A DNA stretch of 57,604 bases from Clostridiales bacterium UBA4821. Its GTDB lineage: Bacteria > Bacillota > Clostridia > Acetivibrionales > UBA4821. A program made the position numbers and the translations under genes. Location of the stretch: NCBI GenBank assembly GCA_002402315.1, contig DHFP01000270.1, positions 1 through 57,604 of the forward strand, given 5' to 3'. Positions 16,584 through 25,924 of this stretch are shown one piece after another (within the stretch, counting starts at the first letter, position 1; each line of letters begins with the position of its first letter). Under the pieces are notes generated by a model that did no database searches, was not told the origin of the DNA, and worked only from the letters and a program-made list of their open reading frames with translations.

Positions 16584-18743
16584 TTATGCTAATGAATTAA
16601 CATCAATTATGAGTGCAACTTGTCCATCACCGAGTATAGTAGCTCCTGCAATAGACTTGATACCTCCCAGGAGTTTACCTAGAGACTTAATTACAATTTC
16701 CTGTTGTCCTATGAGGTTGTCCACTACAAATCCGGATAATTTGTCACCTTTTCTAACCACAACAACTGTAACCTGCGAAGAGTCTGACGCTGCCTCGGGT
16801 ACATCCAGAACCTTATTTAGACGGATTATTGGTATTACACTCTTTCTCAGTATAATTACTTCTTGCTTCTGCACCATCTTTATATTTTTTTGATCGATAT
16901 TTATTATTTCTCTAATTGAACTTAGCGGTATAGCAAATTTTTCTTCCCCTATTAGAACTAACAGCGCTTGAATTATTGCAAGTGTTAACGGCAATCTGAT
17001 TATGAACTTACTTCCTTTTCCAATCTCTGTTTCTACCTCGATTACGCCGCCAAGAGCTTCAATCTTTGTCTTAACTACATCTAATCCTACTCCTCTGCCC
17101 GATATGTCGGTAACCTTTTCGGCTGTACTAAAGCTTGGCTTAAATAAGAAATCTATTATCTCTTTCTTGGATAGCGTATTGATAGAATCCTTTGTGGCAA
17201 AACCCAGTTCTAATATTTTCTTCTTAACCTTTTCTAAATTTATTCCGCCACCATCATCTTCAGATTCAATTACAACGTTATTACCATCTTGGTAAGCTCT
17301 AAGGTTTATTGTTCCTGCAACAGGTTTGCCAAGTTCTTTTCTCTTTCCGGGATTCTCTATACCATGGTCTACAGAGTTCCTCAATAAATGGATTAACGGA
17401 TCACCAATTTCATCAATAACTGTTCTATCAAGTTCAGTTTCTTCACCGGACATAACCAGATTAATTTCTTTTCCTGTTTCTCTTGACAGATCTCTGATCA
17501 TTCTTGGGAACCTGTTAAATACCATCTCGATTGGTACCATTCGCACCTTCATAACTGCATCGTGAAGATTTGTTGTAATTCTCTCCAGATATTCAACTGC
17601 TTCATTGTAGTTTTGTGTACGCTGTACCCCTTCAATTCCTTCCAGTCTTGTCTTGATAATAATAAGCTCACTTACCAGGTTCATCAAGACATCAAGCCTA
17701 TCAATATCAACTCTTACCGTTTTCCCTGTCTTTGAAATCTTGGATGCATGCGCTCCCTTTAAATCACTTTGGGTTTTCTCCATAATAATGTCGGTCTCTA
17801 ACTCGTTAGGAACTTCAAAAATTGGCTTTTGCAGCTCCTCCAGCTTCCTTAACTCTTCACTCATTTGTGCCGCCTCCTTTATTGATACTGGCGCAGGTTC
17901 TATAGGTTTTTCAGCTGCCTCTTTCTTGTGTCCAGCTACGGGGGCTTCATTTTCATCAATTGGTTTTGCATCCATTGGACTTGTCAACACCTTATCAACC
18001 TCCGCTATAGAATTAAGTTCTTTTTGTAAGAACTGTTGAGACTCCTTCGATACTACTACAACTGTAAACTCCAGTTCAAATTTCTCGTCTTCTATATCTT
18101 CAACATGCGGAACTGACTTAATAATCTCTGAATACCTCTCTAATGTCTGGAATATTATGAATGCCCTTGCTGACTTTAATACACACCCTTTATTTATTAC
18201 AACTGTTACCTTATACGCATTAATCCCCATCTCCAAAGCCTTATTTATTACATTCTGCTCATAAATATTGGGAACAAACACTCCCGTGTATCCAACGTCT
18301 TTAAGGTCAGGCTCAACCGGCCTTGGACATTTTACAATTTGAACTTCTTCATCAATAGTCTTGTCTTTGATAATCTTTCTAAGCATGTTGATTATTTCTT
18401 CACAGTGGAAATCTCCCTCATTACCTGCATTAATTATTGAGTTGAGGTATATCTCAAGTGCATCAAGACACTTGAACAGTATATCTACCAACTTGGTATT
18501 TATCTTTATTTCTCCATTTCTTATTGCCTGTAATACATCTTCCATATCATGAGTTAATGTAGTCATCTTTGAGAATCCCATTGTCCCAGCCATACCTTTA
18601 AGTGTATGCGCTACTCTGAATATTTCATTTAAGATGACCATATCACTTGGATTTTTTTCTAGCTGTAAGAGACTCTGATTTAAGTTCTGTACATGTTCTT
18701 TAGTCTCTTCAATAAAAATCTCAATGTATTGACTCATATCCAT
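16584..18743 (-). CDS. cheA: Chemotaxis sensor histidine kinase CheA
   Basis: A 719-residue hub kinase. P1/HPt holds the phospho-accepting histidine in VAHTLKGMAGTMGF (about residue 48). A CheY-binding P2 domain (about 150-255) is followed by an acidic linker and P3, the dimerisation helices. P4, the HATPase, carries HLLRNSVDHGIENPG (N box), DDGGGI and ISGRGVGLDVVK. P5 is the C-terminal CheW-like domain. The ATG at 18743 follows GGGGGTG; two in-frame alternatives lie nearby. The start is inside the 3' end of cheB (23-nt overlap), suggesting coupling. Confidence 0.96.
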   Translation of the reverse strand: MDMSQYIEIFIEETKEHVQNLNQSLLQLEKNPSDMVILNEIFRVAHTLKGMAGTMGFSKMTTLTHDMEDVLQAIRNGEIKINTKLVDILFKCLDALEIYLNSIINAGNEGDFHCEEIINMLRKIIKDKTIDEEVQIVKCPRPVEPDLKDVGYTGVFVPNIYEQNVINKALEMGINAYKVTVVINKGCVLKSARAFIIFQTLERYSEIIKSVPHVEDIEDEKFELEFTVVVVSKESQQFLQKELNSIAEVDKVLTSPMDAKPIDENEAPVAGHKKEAAEKPIEPAPVSIKEAAQMSEELRKLEELQKPIFEVPNELETDIIMEKTQSDLKGAHASKISKTGKTVRVDIDRLDVLMNLVSELIIIKTRLEGIEGVQRTQNYNEAVEYLERITTNLHDAVMKVRMVPIEMVFNRFPRMIRDLSRETGKEINLVMSGEETELDRTVIDEIGDPLIHLLRNSVDHGIENPGKRKELGKPVAGTINLRAYQDGNNVVIESEDDGGGINLEKVKKKILELGFATKDSINTLSKKEIIDFLFKPSFSTAEKVTDISGRGVGLDVVKTKIEALGGVIEVETEIGKGSKFIIRLPLTLAIIQALLVLIGEEKFAIPLSSIREIINIDQKNIKMVQKQEVIILRKSVIPIIRLNKVLDVPEAASDSSQVTVVVVRKGDKLSGFVVDNLIGQQEIVIKSLGKLLGGIKSIAGATILGDGQVALIIDVNSLA

Positions 18744-19851
18744 TTCTATGCACCCCCACATAATTTAAAATTTCATTTGTAATTTCTGCTACAGGAATTA
18801 CTTTGTCGGCTATTCCTGCATTTATCACAGCCTTCGGCATTCCAAAAATTACGCAAGATTCTTCACTTTCAGCTATGATATGGGCTTTGTTCCTCTGCTT
18901 CATATTTATTAAACCTTCACAGCCATCATATCCCATCCCAGTCATTATCACTCCAATTAAATTGTCGAGATCCGTTTCAGCCAGGGAATTAAACAGTACG
19001 TTGGCAGATGGTCTAAGTCTATTTACCGGAGGCATGTCAGATAATTTTATGGTTAGCTCTCCACTCAGTCTATTTCTGTTAACTAACATGTGATATCCTC
19101 CTGGGGCTATATATGCTACTCCAGCTTTTAGTATATCATTGTCCTCTGCTTCTTTTACAGTAATATCACTTAAATTATTAAGCCTGTCCGCAAGAGACTT
19201 GGTAAAGCCTGGAGGCATATGCTGAACTATTAAGTATGATGCCGGTAAATCCTTGGGAATAAATGGTATTACACTTTGAAGAGCCCGTGGCCCTCCGGTA
19301 GATGTTCCGATCGCAACAATATTCTTTATTTTAATTTTATCATTGTACAGGCAGTGGTTGAACTTTTTCTGATTAAGTTGCGTATTGTAATCTAAATGAT
19401 GTGGTAAGTGATATACATTCTCACTATGATTATACTTTAAACTTTTTGCTATGTGAACCTTTTTAATCAAATCTTTTTTTACTAAATCGTTTTTTAAACT
19501 TAATAGATTATCCGGCTTACTTATAAAATCACTTGCCCCAAGACTTAACGCTTCATATTTTAAGCTTTCATAGCGCTCATTTAAATTGCTAAACATTATA
19601 ACCGGCAGCGGACTGCTAGTCATTATCTTCTTTAGACATTCCAAACCACCCTTATCCGGAATCTCTGCATCAACAGTTACAACGTCAGGCTTATGCAATT
19701 TTATTTTCTCAATAATATCTAAACCATCTCTTGACACATCAACCACTTTTATTCTCGGATCACTTTCTAATGTATCAGTAATCATTACTCTTGACAATGC
19801 CGAATGGTCTACTATGAGAACTCTTATGTCCCTGTTGTCCTGTCTAACCAA
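18721..19851 (-). CDS. cheB: Receptor methylesterase/deamidase CheB
   Basis: A 376-residue protein with an N-terminal receiver (about 1-125) and a C-terminal esterase (about 180-370). The esterase triad is intact: serine in GTSTGGPRAL, histidine in VQHMPPGFTK, aspartate in MTGMGYDGCEG. In the receiver the phospho-aspartate is in VTVDAEIPD, and the conserved lysine is in FISKP. The acidic pair normally read as VDDSA is VDHSA here, which may weaken metal binding. The start appears to be a TTG one base after the pilZ stop, with AGAGGG upstream. Confidence 0.94.
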   Translation of the reverse strand: MVRQDNRDIRVLIVDHSALSRVMITDTLESDPRIKVVDVSRDGLDIIEKIKLHKPDVVTVDAEIPDKGGLECLKKIMTSSPLPVIMFSNLNERYESLKYEALSLGASDFISKPDNLLSLKNDLVKKDLIKKVHIAKSLKYNHSENVYHLPHHLDYNTQLNQKKFNHCLYNDKIKIKNIVAIGTSTGGPRALQSVIPFIPKDLPASYLIVQHMPPGFTKSLADRLNNLSDITVKEAEDNDILKAGVAYIAPGGYHMLVNRNRLSGELTIKLSDMPPVNRLRPSANVLFNSLAETDLDNLIGVIMTGMGYDGCEGLINMKQRNKAHIIAESEESCVIFGMPKAVINAGIADKVIPVAEITNEILNYVGVHRNGYESIH

Positions 19852-19852
19852 C

Positions 19853-20527
19853 TTATACCAACCCTCTTCTCCGAAGTTTTAATTGCTCTTGAAATATAAA
19901 ATTAATAACTCTTTCCCGTGCCTTTTCAGAAATTCTTTGAAACTGAATACCTACTTTCCAATTGTTCGACTGAACTGTATCATCTTTCTTAACACTTACG
20001 ACTTTACCAATTGCACTAATCTCGACATCTTTCTCCAATATTATAACACATTCTAAAAAATTAGTCTTATCAATTTTCTCTTTACTCAACATACACATCC
20101 CCCCCCCACTGAGATCAATAGTTCTTGTGGTCTTGAACGGGTCTTCATTGGTCCCGAATATGGGAAGTTTATATGGTCTATACCTAACAATACAACTACA
20201 TTCCAACCTATAATATGACCTTCTTTGTATCTTAATGATTTCACTCTCTCGGTTTAGTACCACTACTGGAATATTATCATTATTTACCGCTAAAACCCTT
20301 GCATTGAACGAATGAATGCCTTCCTTAGAAATTATTACAACCTGTACCAGGGTTTGCTTCCTAAAATATACCGATTGAGCATTGATCATAGGTACATCAA
20401 TTTCAATAGTATCATTATCATTTATGTGCTGCAGTTTAACCGGGTAATACGGACTGAGGTTCTTCCCTGAATTATCAATTACTGAAACCTCTAACTTTTC
20501 ACCAAGTTTTAAATCCTTAATTTGCAC
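19853..20527 (-). CDS. PilZ-domain c-di-GMP receptor, YcgR/MotI-like
   Basis: A 224-residue protein with an N-terminal YcgR-type (YpfA) beta domain (about 1-90) and a C-terminal PilZ domain. The c-di-GMP motifs are complete: QRRSYYR (RxxxR) and DLSGGG (DxSxxG). Proteins of this design slow flagellar rotation when c-di-GMP is high, as YcgR and MotI do. I start at a GTG with GGAGGT 7 nt upstream. The codons for SGGG contain nine consecutive G residues (20099-20107), a slippage-prone tract. It lies between flhG and cheB. Confidence 0.92.
   Translation of the reverse strand: MQIKDLKLGEKLEVSVIDNSGKNLSPYYPVKLQHINDNDTIEIDVPMINAQSVYFRKQTLVQVVIISKEGIHSFNARVLAVNNDNIPVVVLNRESEIIKIQRRSYYRLECSCIVRYRPYKLPIFGTNEDPFKTTRTIDLSGGGMCMLSKEKIDKTNFLECVIILEKDVEISAIGKVVSVKKDDTVQSNNWKVGIQFQRISEKARERVINFIFQEQLKLRRRGLV
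20099..20107 (-). repeat. G9 homopolymer inside the PilZ gene
   Basis: Nine consecutive G on the coding strand encode three glycines of the DxSxxG ligand motif. A one-base slip would frameshift the gene in mid-domain. Confidence 0.95.
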
Positions 20528-20553
20528 CTGGGATACCTCCAACAATTCTAGAT

Positions 20554-21456
20554 CTAATTGTTTAAGAAACTTACCAGCCTATTTACAAACGACTTTACGC
20601 CCCCATGGTTCCTATCTACTCTTATTTGCACCATTCTCTTGCATATATCTCTAATATGTTTAGCTGCATTACTTTTAGGATATGCGATTGCAAAGGGCTG
20701 CTGCATTCTAACAGACTTAGGTACCACCTCATCGTTCAGTACATAACCTAAGGGTGATAACTTTACTGATAAGAACTTTTCTGCAACCAGCGAAAGTTTT
20801 TTAAGTATATTTTCCGCCTCAGTTTGGGTCTCTGCCCTGTTAACTATTAGTTTAATAGGTTTTGTTTTATTCCTGTTTGATACCATCTTTATCAGAGCGT
20901 ATGCATCAGTTATTGATGTCGGTTCAGGTGTTGTCACAAGAAGTACTTCATCAGCTGCCATTACAAAGCTGATTACATTTTCAGAAACCCCTGCCCCTGT
21001 ATCAATTATTATATAATCTGCCAGCTTATCTAATAAGCTTATATTTTCAACAAATTTATCCAGTTGGGATTTATCAAGTTTAGCAAGCTGTTCAACTCCT
21101 GAACCTCCGGAAATAAACTTTAGGTTTCTAGGTCCTTCGGTTAATATTTCCAGTATGTTCTTTCTGTTATTAATAACATCAACCAGTGTAAACTGTGGTA
21201 CAATTCCAAATATGACATCTATATTCGCAAGACCAAAATCAGCATCTAAAATTATTACTTTAAAACCATATTCACTTAGGCTAACTGCCAGATTCACTGC
21301 TACATTTGTTTTGCCTACCCCACCCTTACCACTTGTTACAGTAATAACTCTCGAACTTCTCCTTGGGATATCCTTCTCAGAATCAACCTGATTTGGCACA
21401 TGGCGGTTTTTTAAATTTGCTATTATTTGTCTCAGTTTATCTGCCTGATCCTTCAT
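20554..21456 (-). CDS. flhG: MinD/ParA-type ATPase FlhG (YlxH)
   Basis: A 300-residue P-loop ATPase that controls flagellar number and placement together with FlhF. The deviant Walker A is TSGKGGVGKTNVAVNLA (about residues 41-57), followed by ILDADFGLANIDV and IIDTGAGV (Walker B region). The N-terminal DQADKLRQII stretch matches the FlhF-activating motif of FlhG proteins. Its ATG overlaps the flhF stop as ATGA. Confidence 0.95.
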   Translation of the reverse strand: MKDQADKLRQIIANLKNRHVPNQVDSEKDIPRRSSRVITVTSGKGGVGKTNVAVNLAVSLSEYGFKVIILDADFGLANIDVIFGIVPQFTLVDVINNRKNILEILTEGPRNLKFISGGSGVEQLAKLDKSQLDKFVENISLLDKLADYIIIDTGAGVSENVISFVMAADEVLLVTTPEPTSITDAYALIKMVSNRNKTKPIKLIVNRAETQTEAENILKKLSLVAEKFLSVKLSPLGYVLNDEVVPKSVRMQQPFAIAYPKSNAAKHIRDICKRMVQIRVDRNHGGVKSFVNRLVSFLNN

Positions 21457-22613
21457 GCAGGTATACTCCCTAATAATATTTTGGATATCTTATCTATATT
21501 AATAATCTCTATATCATCCGGCACACTCTGGCCGGTAGTTACATACGATAACGGCTTACCGGTTAAATCTTTTATATTCATTATAATCCCATATGAAGAT
21601 GTTTCATCGAGTTTGGTGAACAGTAATTTATAGTTATCTACGAAACTATAGCTATTTATTATATCACGGCAATCTTTAATTCCTGTAGTAGCTCCAATAA
21701 GAAGATATGTCTCATCGGCCTGGCTATGGGATACCAATGTCTTGAGCTCTTCAAACTGAGCTTTATTTCTATGGCTCCTGCCAGGAGTATCAATTAGTAT
21801 CACATCTTTATCAGCATAGCTATTTATCGCTTCACTTATGTCACCAGGCGAGTAGACTATATTCACCGGCATACCTAATATCTCTGCATAAGTTTTTAAT
21901 TGTTCGACTGCAGCAATCCTAAATGTATCTGCAGTAATTAATCCTGCACTTTTCTTTTGATTTAATGCAAAATCTGCTGCTATCTTGGCTAAAGTTGTAG
22001 TTTTTCCCACACCGGTTGGTCCAAGAAAAATTATTACATAGGGTTTTTTATCGCCGGTTAACTGTATAGGCTCCGGCCTGCCTAAGAAACTTTGTATTGT
22101 GGTGTATAGTGTTGAAGCAACCTCACTTACATTTACACTCCCCCCTACTTTTTCTTTAAGTTTATTAATAATTTTTTTTGCTAATTCCGGCTCTACTTCG
22201 TTTTTTAATAAATTGTTGGTAAACAATTGATAAACCTTTGTATTCAAATCCTGGCCGGCTTCAGTATTCGGTTTGTGTCCAAACTGCACTTGATTATTTA
22301 TTTTCTGCAAAAGTGCTTCTATACTGTTAACTTTAGCTTCAAGCTGATTCAGCTTTTTGTCTTTAACTATTGATTCTTCTTCAAATTTAACTTTATCTTC
22401 GATTTGTGTATCTTCTGTTCTGGCTGCGGCTGCCTTCTTACTAGTATCGTCCAAGGTAGCTACTACCTCAATTAACGGCTTGCTGAAAAAACCCAAAATG
22501 CCTTTTTGTCTAACTCTTCGGGTACTTATGATTACTGCATCATTACCTAAATCCATCTTAACTTTTAGCATAGCTTCATGTGCATCTTTTCCAATATATC
22601 TTCGTATTTTCAT
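21453..22613 (-). CDS. flhF: Flagellar SRP-type GTPase FlhF
   Basis: A 386-residue SRP GTPase that localises early flagellar assembly. The basic/variable B domain (about 1-120) precedes an N domain and the NG domain with GPTGVGKTTTLAKIA (G1, about residue 200), ADTFRIAAVEQLKTY (G2), LIDTPGRSHRN (G3) and FTKLDET (G4). The ATG at 22613 follows AGGTGG. The frame is open three codons further from a GTG that overlaps that site. It is followed by flhG with a 4-nt overlap. Confidence 0.96.
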   Translation of the reverse strand: MKIRRYIGKDAHEAMLKVKMDLGNDAVIISTRRVRQKGILGFFSKPLIEVVATLDDTSKKAAAARTEDTQIEDKVKFEEESIVKDKKLNQLEAKVNSIEALLQKINNQVQFGHKPNTEAGQDLNTKVYQLFTNNLLKNEVEPELAKKIINKLKEKVGGSVNVSEVASTLYTTIQSFLGRPEPIQLTGDKKPYVIIFLGPTGVGKTTTLAKIAADFALNQKKSAGLITADTFRIAAVEQLKTYAEILGMPVNIVYSPGDISEAINSYADKDVILIDTPGRSHRNKAQFEELKTLVSHSQADETYLLIGATTGIKDCRDIINSYSFVDNYKLLFTKLDETSSYGIIMNIKDLTGKPLSYVTTGQSVPDDIEIINIDKISKILLGSIPA

Positions 22614-22632
22614 TACTACCACCTATGATATT

Positions 22633-24660
22633 TTATGCGCTTATCATGCCAATCGACTGTACTTCCAAATTTGGGTCAAGCTCATTATATGACAGTACTA
22701 TTAGCTCTGGAAGTGCTTGCTCGGTTATCTTCTTAAAGTATGGCCTTACACCGGGAGATGCAATTACTATAGGCTGCTGCCCCATTGATGCAAGATTTTG
22801 AACATGTTCGTACAGTTTATTGATTATTCCTTGGGTAATATTTGGTTCTAGTGATACAAAGGAACCAAACTCAGTGCGTTGAACCGAGTCGGCAATTCTC
22901 TGCTCAAGCTGTGGGTCTATTGTAATGACGCTTGATCTGTTGTTACCAATAAATCTTTTACATATTGCCCTCCCCAATGCTTGCCTTACATACTCTGTCA
23001 GCATATCGGTATCATGAGTAAGTGGTGCATAATCAGCTAACGTTTCCAATATAGTAACCATATCCCTGATACTAACATTCTCCCTCAGGAGGTTAGCCAG
23101 TACTTTTTGAACTTCTCCCAGATTCAATACTTTAGGAATAAGTTCTTCAACTATTGCTGGATAATTTATCTTTACATTGTCAATCAGCGTCTGTACTTCT
23201 TGTCTTCCAAGTAATTCATGTGCATATCTCTTTATTATTTCTGTAAGGTGAGTTGCTATTATCGATGGTGGATCAACTACAGTGTACCCAAGCATCTCTG
23301 CTCTTTCCCTTTGGTTGTCTGTTATCCATTTCGCCGGTAATCCAAATGCCGGTTCGGTAGTTGGCTCTCCATCTATCTCCTGTTCTACTCCTCCTGGGTT
23401 CATTGCCAGAAAATGATCAAACATTAGTTCACCTTTTGATACTTCAACTCCTTTAACCCTTATTACATATTCATTTGAATTTAGCTGTATATTATCTCTA
23501 AGCCTGATCATCGGGACTATCATCCCGAGTTCCAATGCCAGTTGTCTTCTTATCATTACTACTCTATCAAGCAAATCTCCACCTTGATTTACATCCGCCA
23601 GAGGAATTATTCCATATCCAAACTCCAATTCTATTGGATCCACTTGTAACAAGGATACTACATTTTCCGGCTTTCTTATCTCCTCTACCTCGGTCTCCTG
23701 GACCTTTACCTCTTCTTCCTTCTGCTGCAGCTTAATCTCTCTTTGTAATCTGAAGCCAACTACAGCCAATATAGCCGCTATTATAACAAAGGGTAACGTT
23801 GGCAGCCCAAACATTACAAGGAGTACGCACACTACTGCAGTAATCATCATAACCTTGGGGTTTTGGAAAATCTGCCTTATCAAGCCCTGACTCAAATTTG
23901 AATCAGAAGCAGCTCTTGTTACTATAATACCTGTCGCTGTCGAAATAAGCAAGGCCGGAATCTGGCTTACCAGGCCATCTCCTACAGTAAGTATGGTGTA
24001 GTCATTGAATGCCTGGGTTAATTCTTCACCTCTCATTAAAACCCCAATAATCAATCCGCCAATTACATTTATAAAAGTAATTATTATACCTGCAATTGCA
24101 TCACCCTTTACAAACTTGCTGGCACCATCCATTGCTCCATAGAAGTCAGCCTCACGTTGAATATTCTTTCTTCTTTCCTTTGCTTCTTCTTCACTAATCA
24201 GCCCACTGTTTAAATCAGCATCTATTGCCATCTGCTTACCCGGCATAGCGTCCAGTGTAAATCTTGCAGCAACTTCAGATACCCTTTCAGATCCTTTGGT
24301 AATTACCAGGAACTGAACTATCATAATTATTAAGTATATAATGAATCCTACCACTATATTATCTGCAGTAACAAACCTACCAAAAGCATTTATTACAGAA
24401 CCGGCTTCACCTTGGCCTAGAACTAACTTTGTTGCCGATATATTGAGTGACAACCGGTATATAGTCGTAATTAGCAATAGTGAAGGAAATATTGACATCT
24501 GTAATGCATCTTTAGCATAAACACTGTTCAGTAATATAAGTAATGAAACTGAAATATTTATTGCTAAGAGTATATCAAGCAGTTGATGAGGGATGGGAAT
24601 AATTATTATCAATACAATGGCTACTATTATGGCTGCTACACTAATATCCCCAAGTTTCAT
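22633..24660 (-). CDS. flhA: Flagellar export gate protein FlhA
   Basis: A 675-residue component of the flagellar type III export gate that couples proton flux to substrate docking. About eight N-terminal membrane helices (residues 7-310) include the FHIPEP-type core near RFTLDAMPGKQMAIDADLNS. After a charged linker (about 320-345) comes the cytoplasmic ring-forming domain, with TRWITDNQRE-like and IIATHLTEIIKRYAHELLGR blocks. It lies between flhB and flhF. Confidence 0.96.
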   Translation of the reverse strand: MKLGDISVAAIIVAIVLIIIIPIPHQLLDILLAINISVSLLILLNSVYAKDALQMSIFPSLLLITTIYRLSLNISATKLVLGQGEAGSVINAFGRFVTADNIVVGFIIYLIIMIVQFLVITKGSERVSEVAARFTLDAMPGKQMAIDADLNSGLISEEEAKERRKNIQREADFYGAMDGASKFVKGDAIAGIIITFINVIGGLIIGVLMRGEELTQAFNDYTILTVGDGLVSQIPALLISTATGIIVTRAASDSNLSQGLIRQIFQNPKVMMITAVVCVLLVMFGLPTLPFVIIAAILAVVGFRLQREIKLQQKEEEVKVQETEVEEIRKPENVVSLLQVDPIELEFGYGIIPLADVNQGGDLLDRVVMIRRQLALELGMIVPMIRLRDNIQLNSNEYVIRVKGVEVSKGELMFDHFLAMNPGGVEQEIDGEPTTEPAFGLPAKWITDNQRERAEMLGYTVVDPPSIIATHLTEIIKRYAHELLGRQEVQTLIDNVKINYPAIVEELIPKVLNLGEVQKVLANLLRENVSIRDMVTILETLADYAPLTHDTDMLTEYVRQALGRAICKRFIGNNRSSVITIDPQLEQRIADSVQRTEFGSFVSLEPNITQGIINKLYEHVQNLASMGQQPIVIASPGVRPYFKKITEQALPELIVLSYNELDPNLEVQSIGMISA

Positions 24661-24690
24661 TTAAACTTCCCTACTCTCTTTTTATTTACA

Positions 24691-24750
24691 CACTCTCTAT
24701 CTTCTCCCTTCTCCAAAGCTTGGGAGAAGCGCTGGGGATAAGGGTTGTGC
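24691..24750. repeat. Low-complexity inverted repeat in the flhB-flhA spacer
   Basis: CTTCTCCC (24701-24708) and GGGAGAAG (24722-24729) form a short hairpin inside a purine/pyrimidine-biased spacer of a type seen repeatedly between clostridial genes. Confidence 0.5.
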
Positions 24751-24757
24751 ATATTCT

Positions 24758-25924
24758 TTAACCTGCCACATGCTTTTCCTTAAGATTGTATACAAATGCA
24801 AGTACTTCTGCCACTGCCTGGTATAGTTCCTCCGGTATAGGGTCTCCAATTTCTGCTGAACTGTATAGTGTTCTGGCAAGTTCTTTATTTTCAACAACTT
24901 CAACCTTATTTTCTTTTGCAATCTCTTTTATTCTCTGTGCAATATAGTCCTGCCCTTTTGCTATAACAACCGGCGCTGAATTTTCTTCGGCGTCATATTT
25001 TATAGCTACAGCAAAATGAGTAGGGTTTGTAATAACAACATCTGCCTTGGGTATATCCTTCATCATTCTGCTTGCAGCCATCTGACGCTGCTTTTGCTTT
25101 ATCTTGGCCTTAATTTGAGGATTACCTTCAGTTTGCTTATATTCTTCCTTCGTCTCATGCTTGCTCATTTTTAGATTTCTCTCGTATTCCCACCATTGAA
25201 AGATGTAATCAAATACAGCTAATATAATAAGCACAATAGTTATGGCTATTGAAACATTTAACGCTACGTTTCCAATGTATATGAATATATTCAAAACATC
25301 CATATCCATAATGTTTATTACACTATTAACTTCATCCTTTAGATAAAGGTAAGATATATACAATGATATTGCTATTTTTATTATTGATTTTACTAATTCA
25401 ATCGCTGCTTGTCTCGAAAATATCCTCTTAAACCCATTAATCGGATTCAATTTTTCCGGCTTGAACTGTAAAGTCTCCACTGTAAACAAAAACCCTACTT
25501 GTGCATACCCGCTTATTAATCCTGCTAACAACGATACTGCTAGAATGGGAGCCATTATCTTAAGGAAGACTAGTGTTGTATCGGTTAAAAACTTCATCAT
25601 GACATTGACTGTAAACAAGTCTTCCATCTTCATATAGTTGTTAAATATATTTTCAAAGTACTTTTCAATCTCATTATAGATAAATGGGCAGCTAAATTTT
25701 ATTGTCAGGAACATAGCGAGAAGTAATACTGCTGAGTTTATCTCTTTACTTTGTAAAACCTGACCTTTCTTTCTTGCCTGTTCTCTTTTTCTTGGTGTAG
25801 CCTTCTCTGTCTTTTCCTCATCAGCAAATAGCTGAAGGTCTATCTCAAAAAACTGGCTTTGGGCTTTTGGCTCTTGGCTATTAGTTCCTAAAAATATTCG
25901 TTGTATCCAATATATAATAGCCAT
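24758..25924 (-). CDS. flhB: Flagellar export switch protein FlhB
   Basis: A 388-residue export gate protein. After a cytoplasmic N-tail with the classic FEIDLQLFADEEKTEKATPR come four membrane helices and the cytoplasmic domain with the autocleavage site NPTH (in VITNPTHFAVAIKYD). This switch changes export from rod/hook to filament substrates. The ATG overlaps the fliR stop (TGATG); a GTG one codon earlier is also possible. The N-tail is longer than usual and includes TNSQEPKAQSQ, encoded by a TTGGCT-type simple repeat found elsewhere in spacers. Confidence 0.95.
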   Translation of the reverse strand: MAIIYWIQRIFLGTNSQEPKAQSQFFEIDLQLFADEEKTEKATPRKREQARKKGQVLQSKEINSAVLLLAMFLTIKFSCPFIYNEIEKYFENIFNNYMKMEDLFTVNVMMKFLTDTTLVFLKIMAPILAVSLLAGLISGYAQVGFLFTVETLQFKPEKLNPINGFKRIFSRQAAIELVKSIIKIAISLYISYLYLKDEVNSVINIMDMDVLNIFIYIGNVALNVSIAITIVLIILAVFDYIFQWWEYERNLKMSKHETKEEYKQTEGNPQIKAKIKQKQRQMAASRMMKDIPKADVVITNPTHFAVAIKYDAEENSAPVVIAKGQDYIAQRIKEIAKENKVEVVENKELARTLYSSAEIGDPIPEELYQAVAEVLAFVYNLKEKHVAG

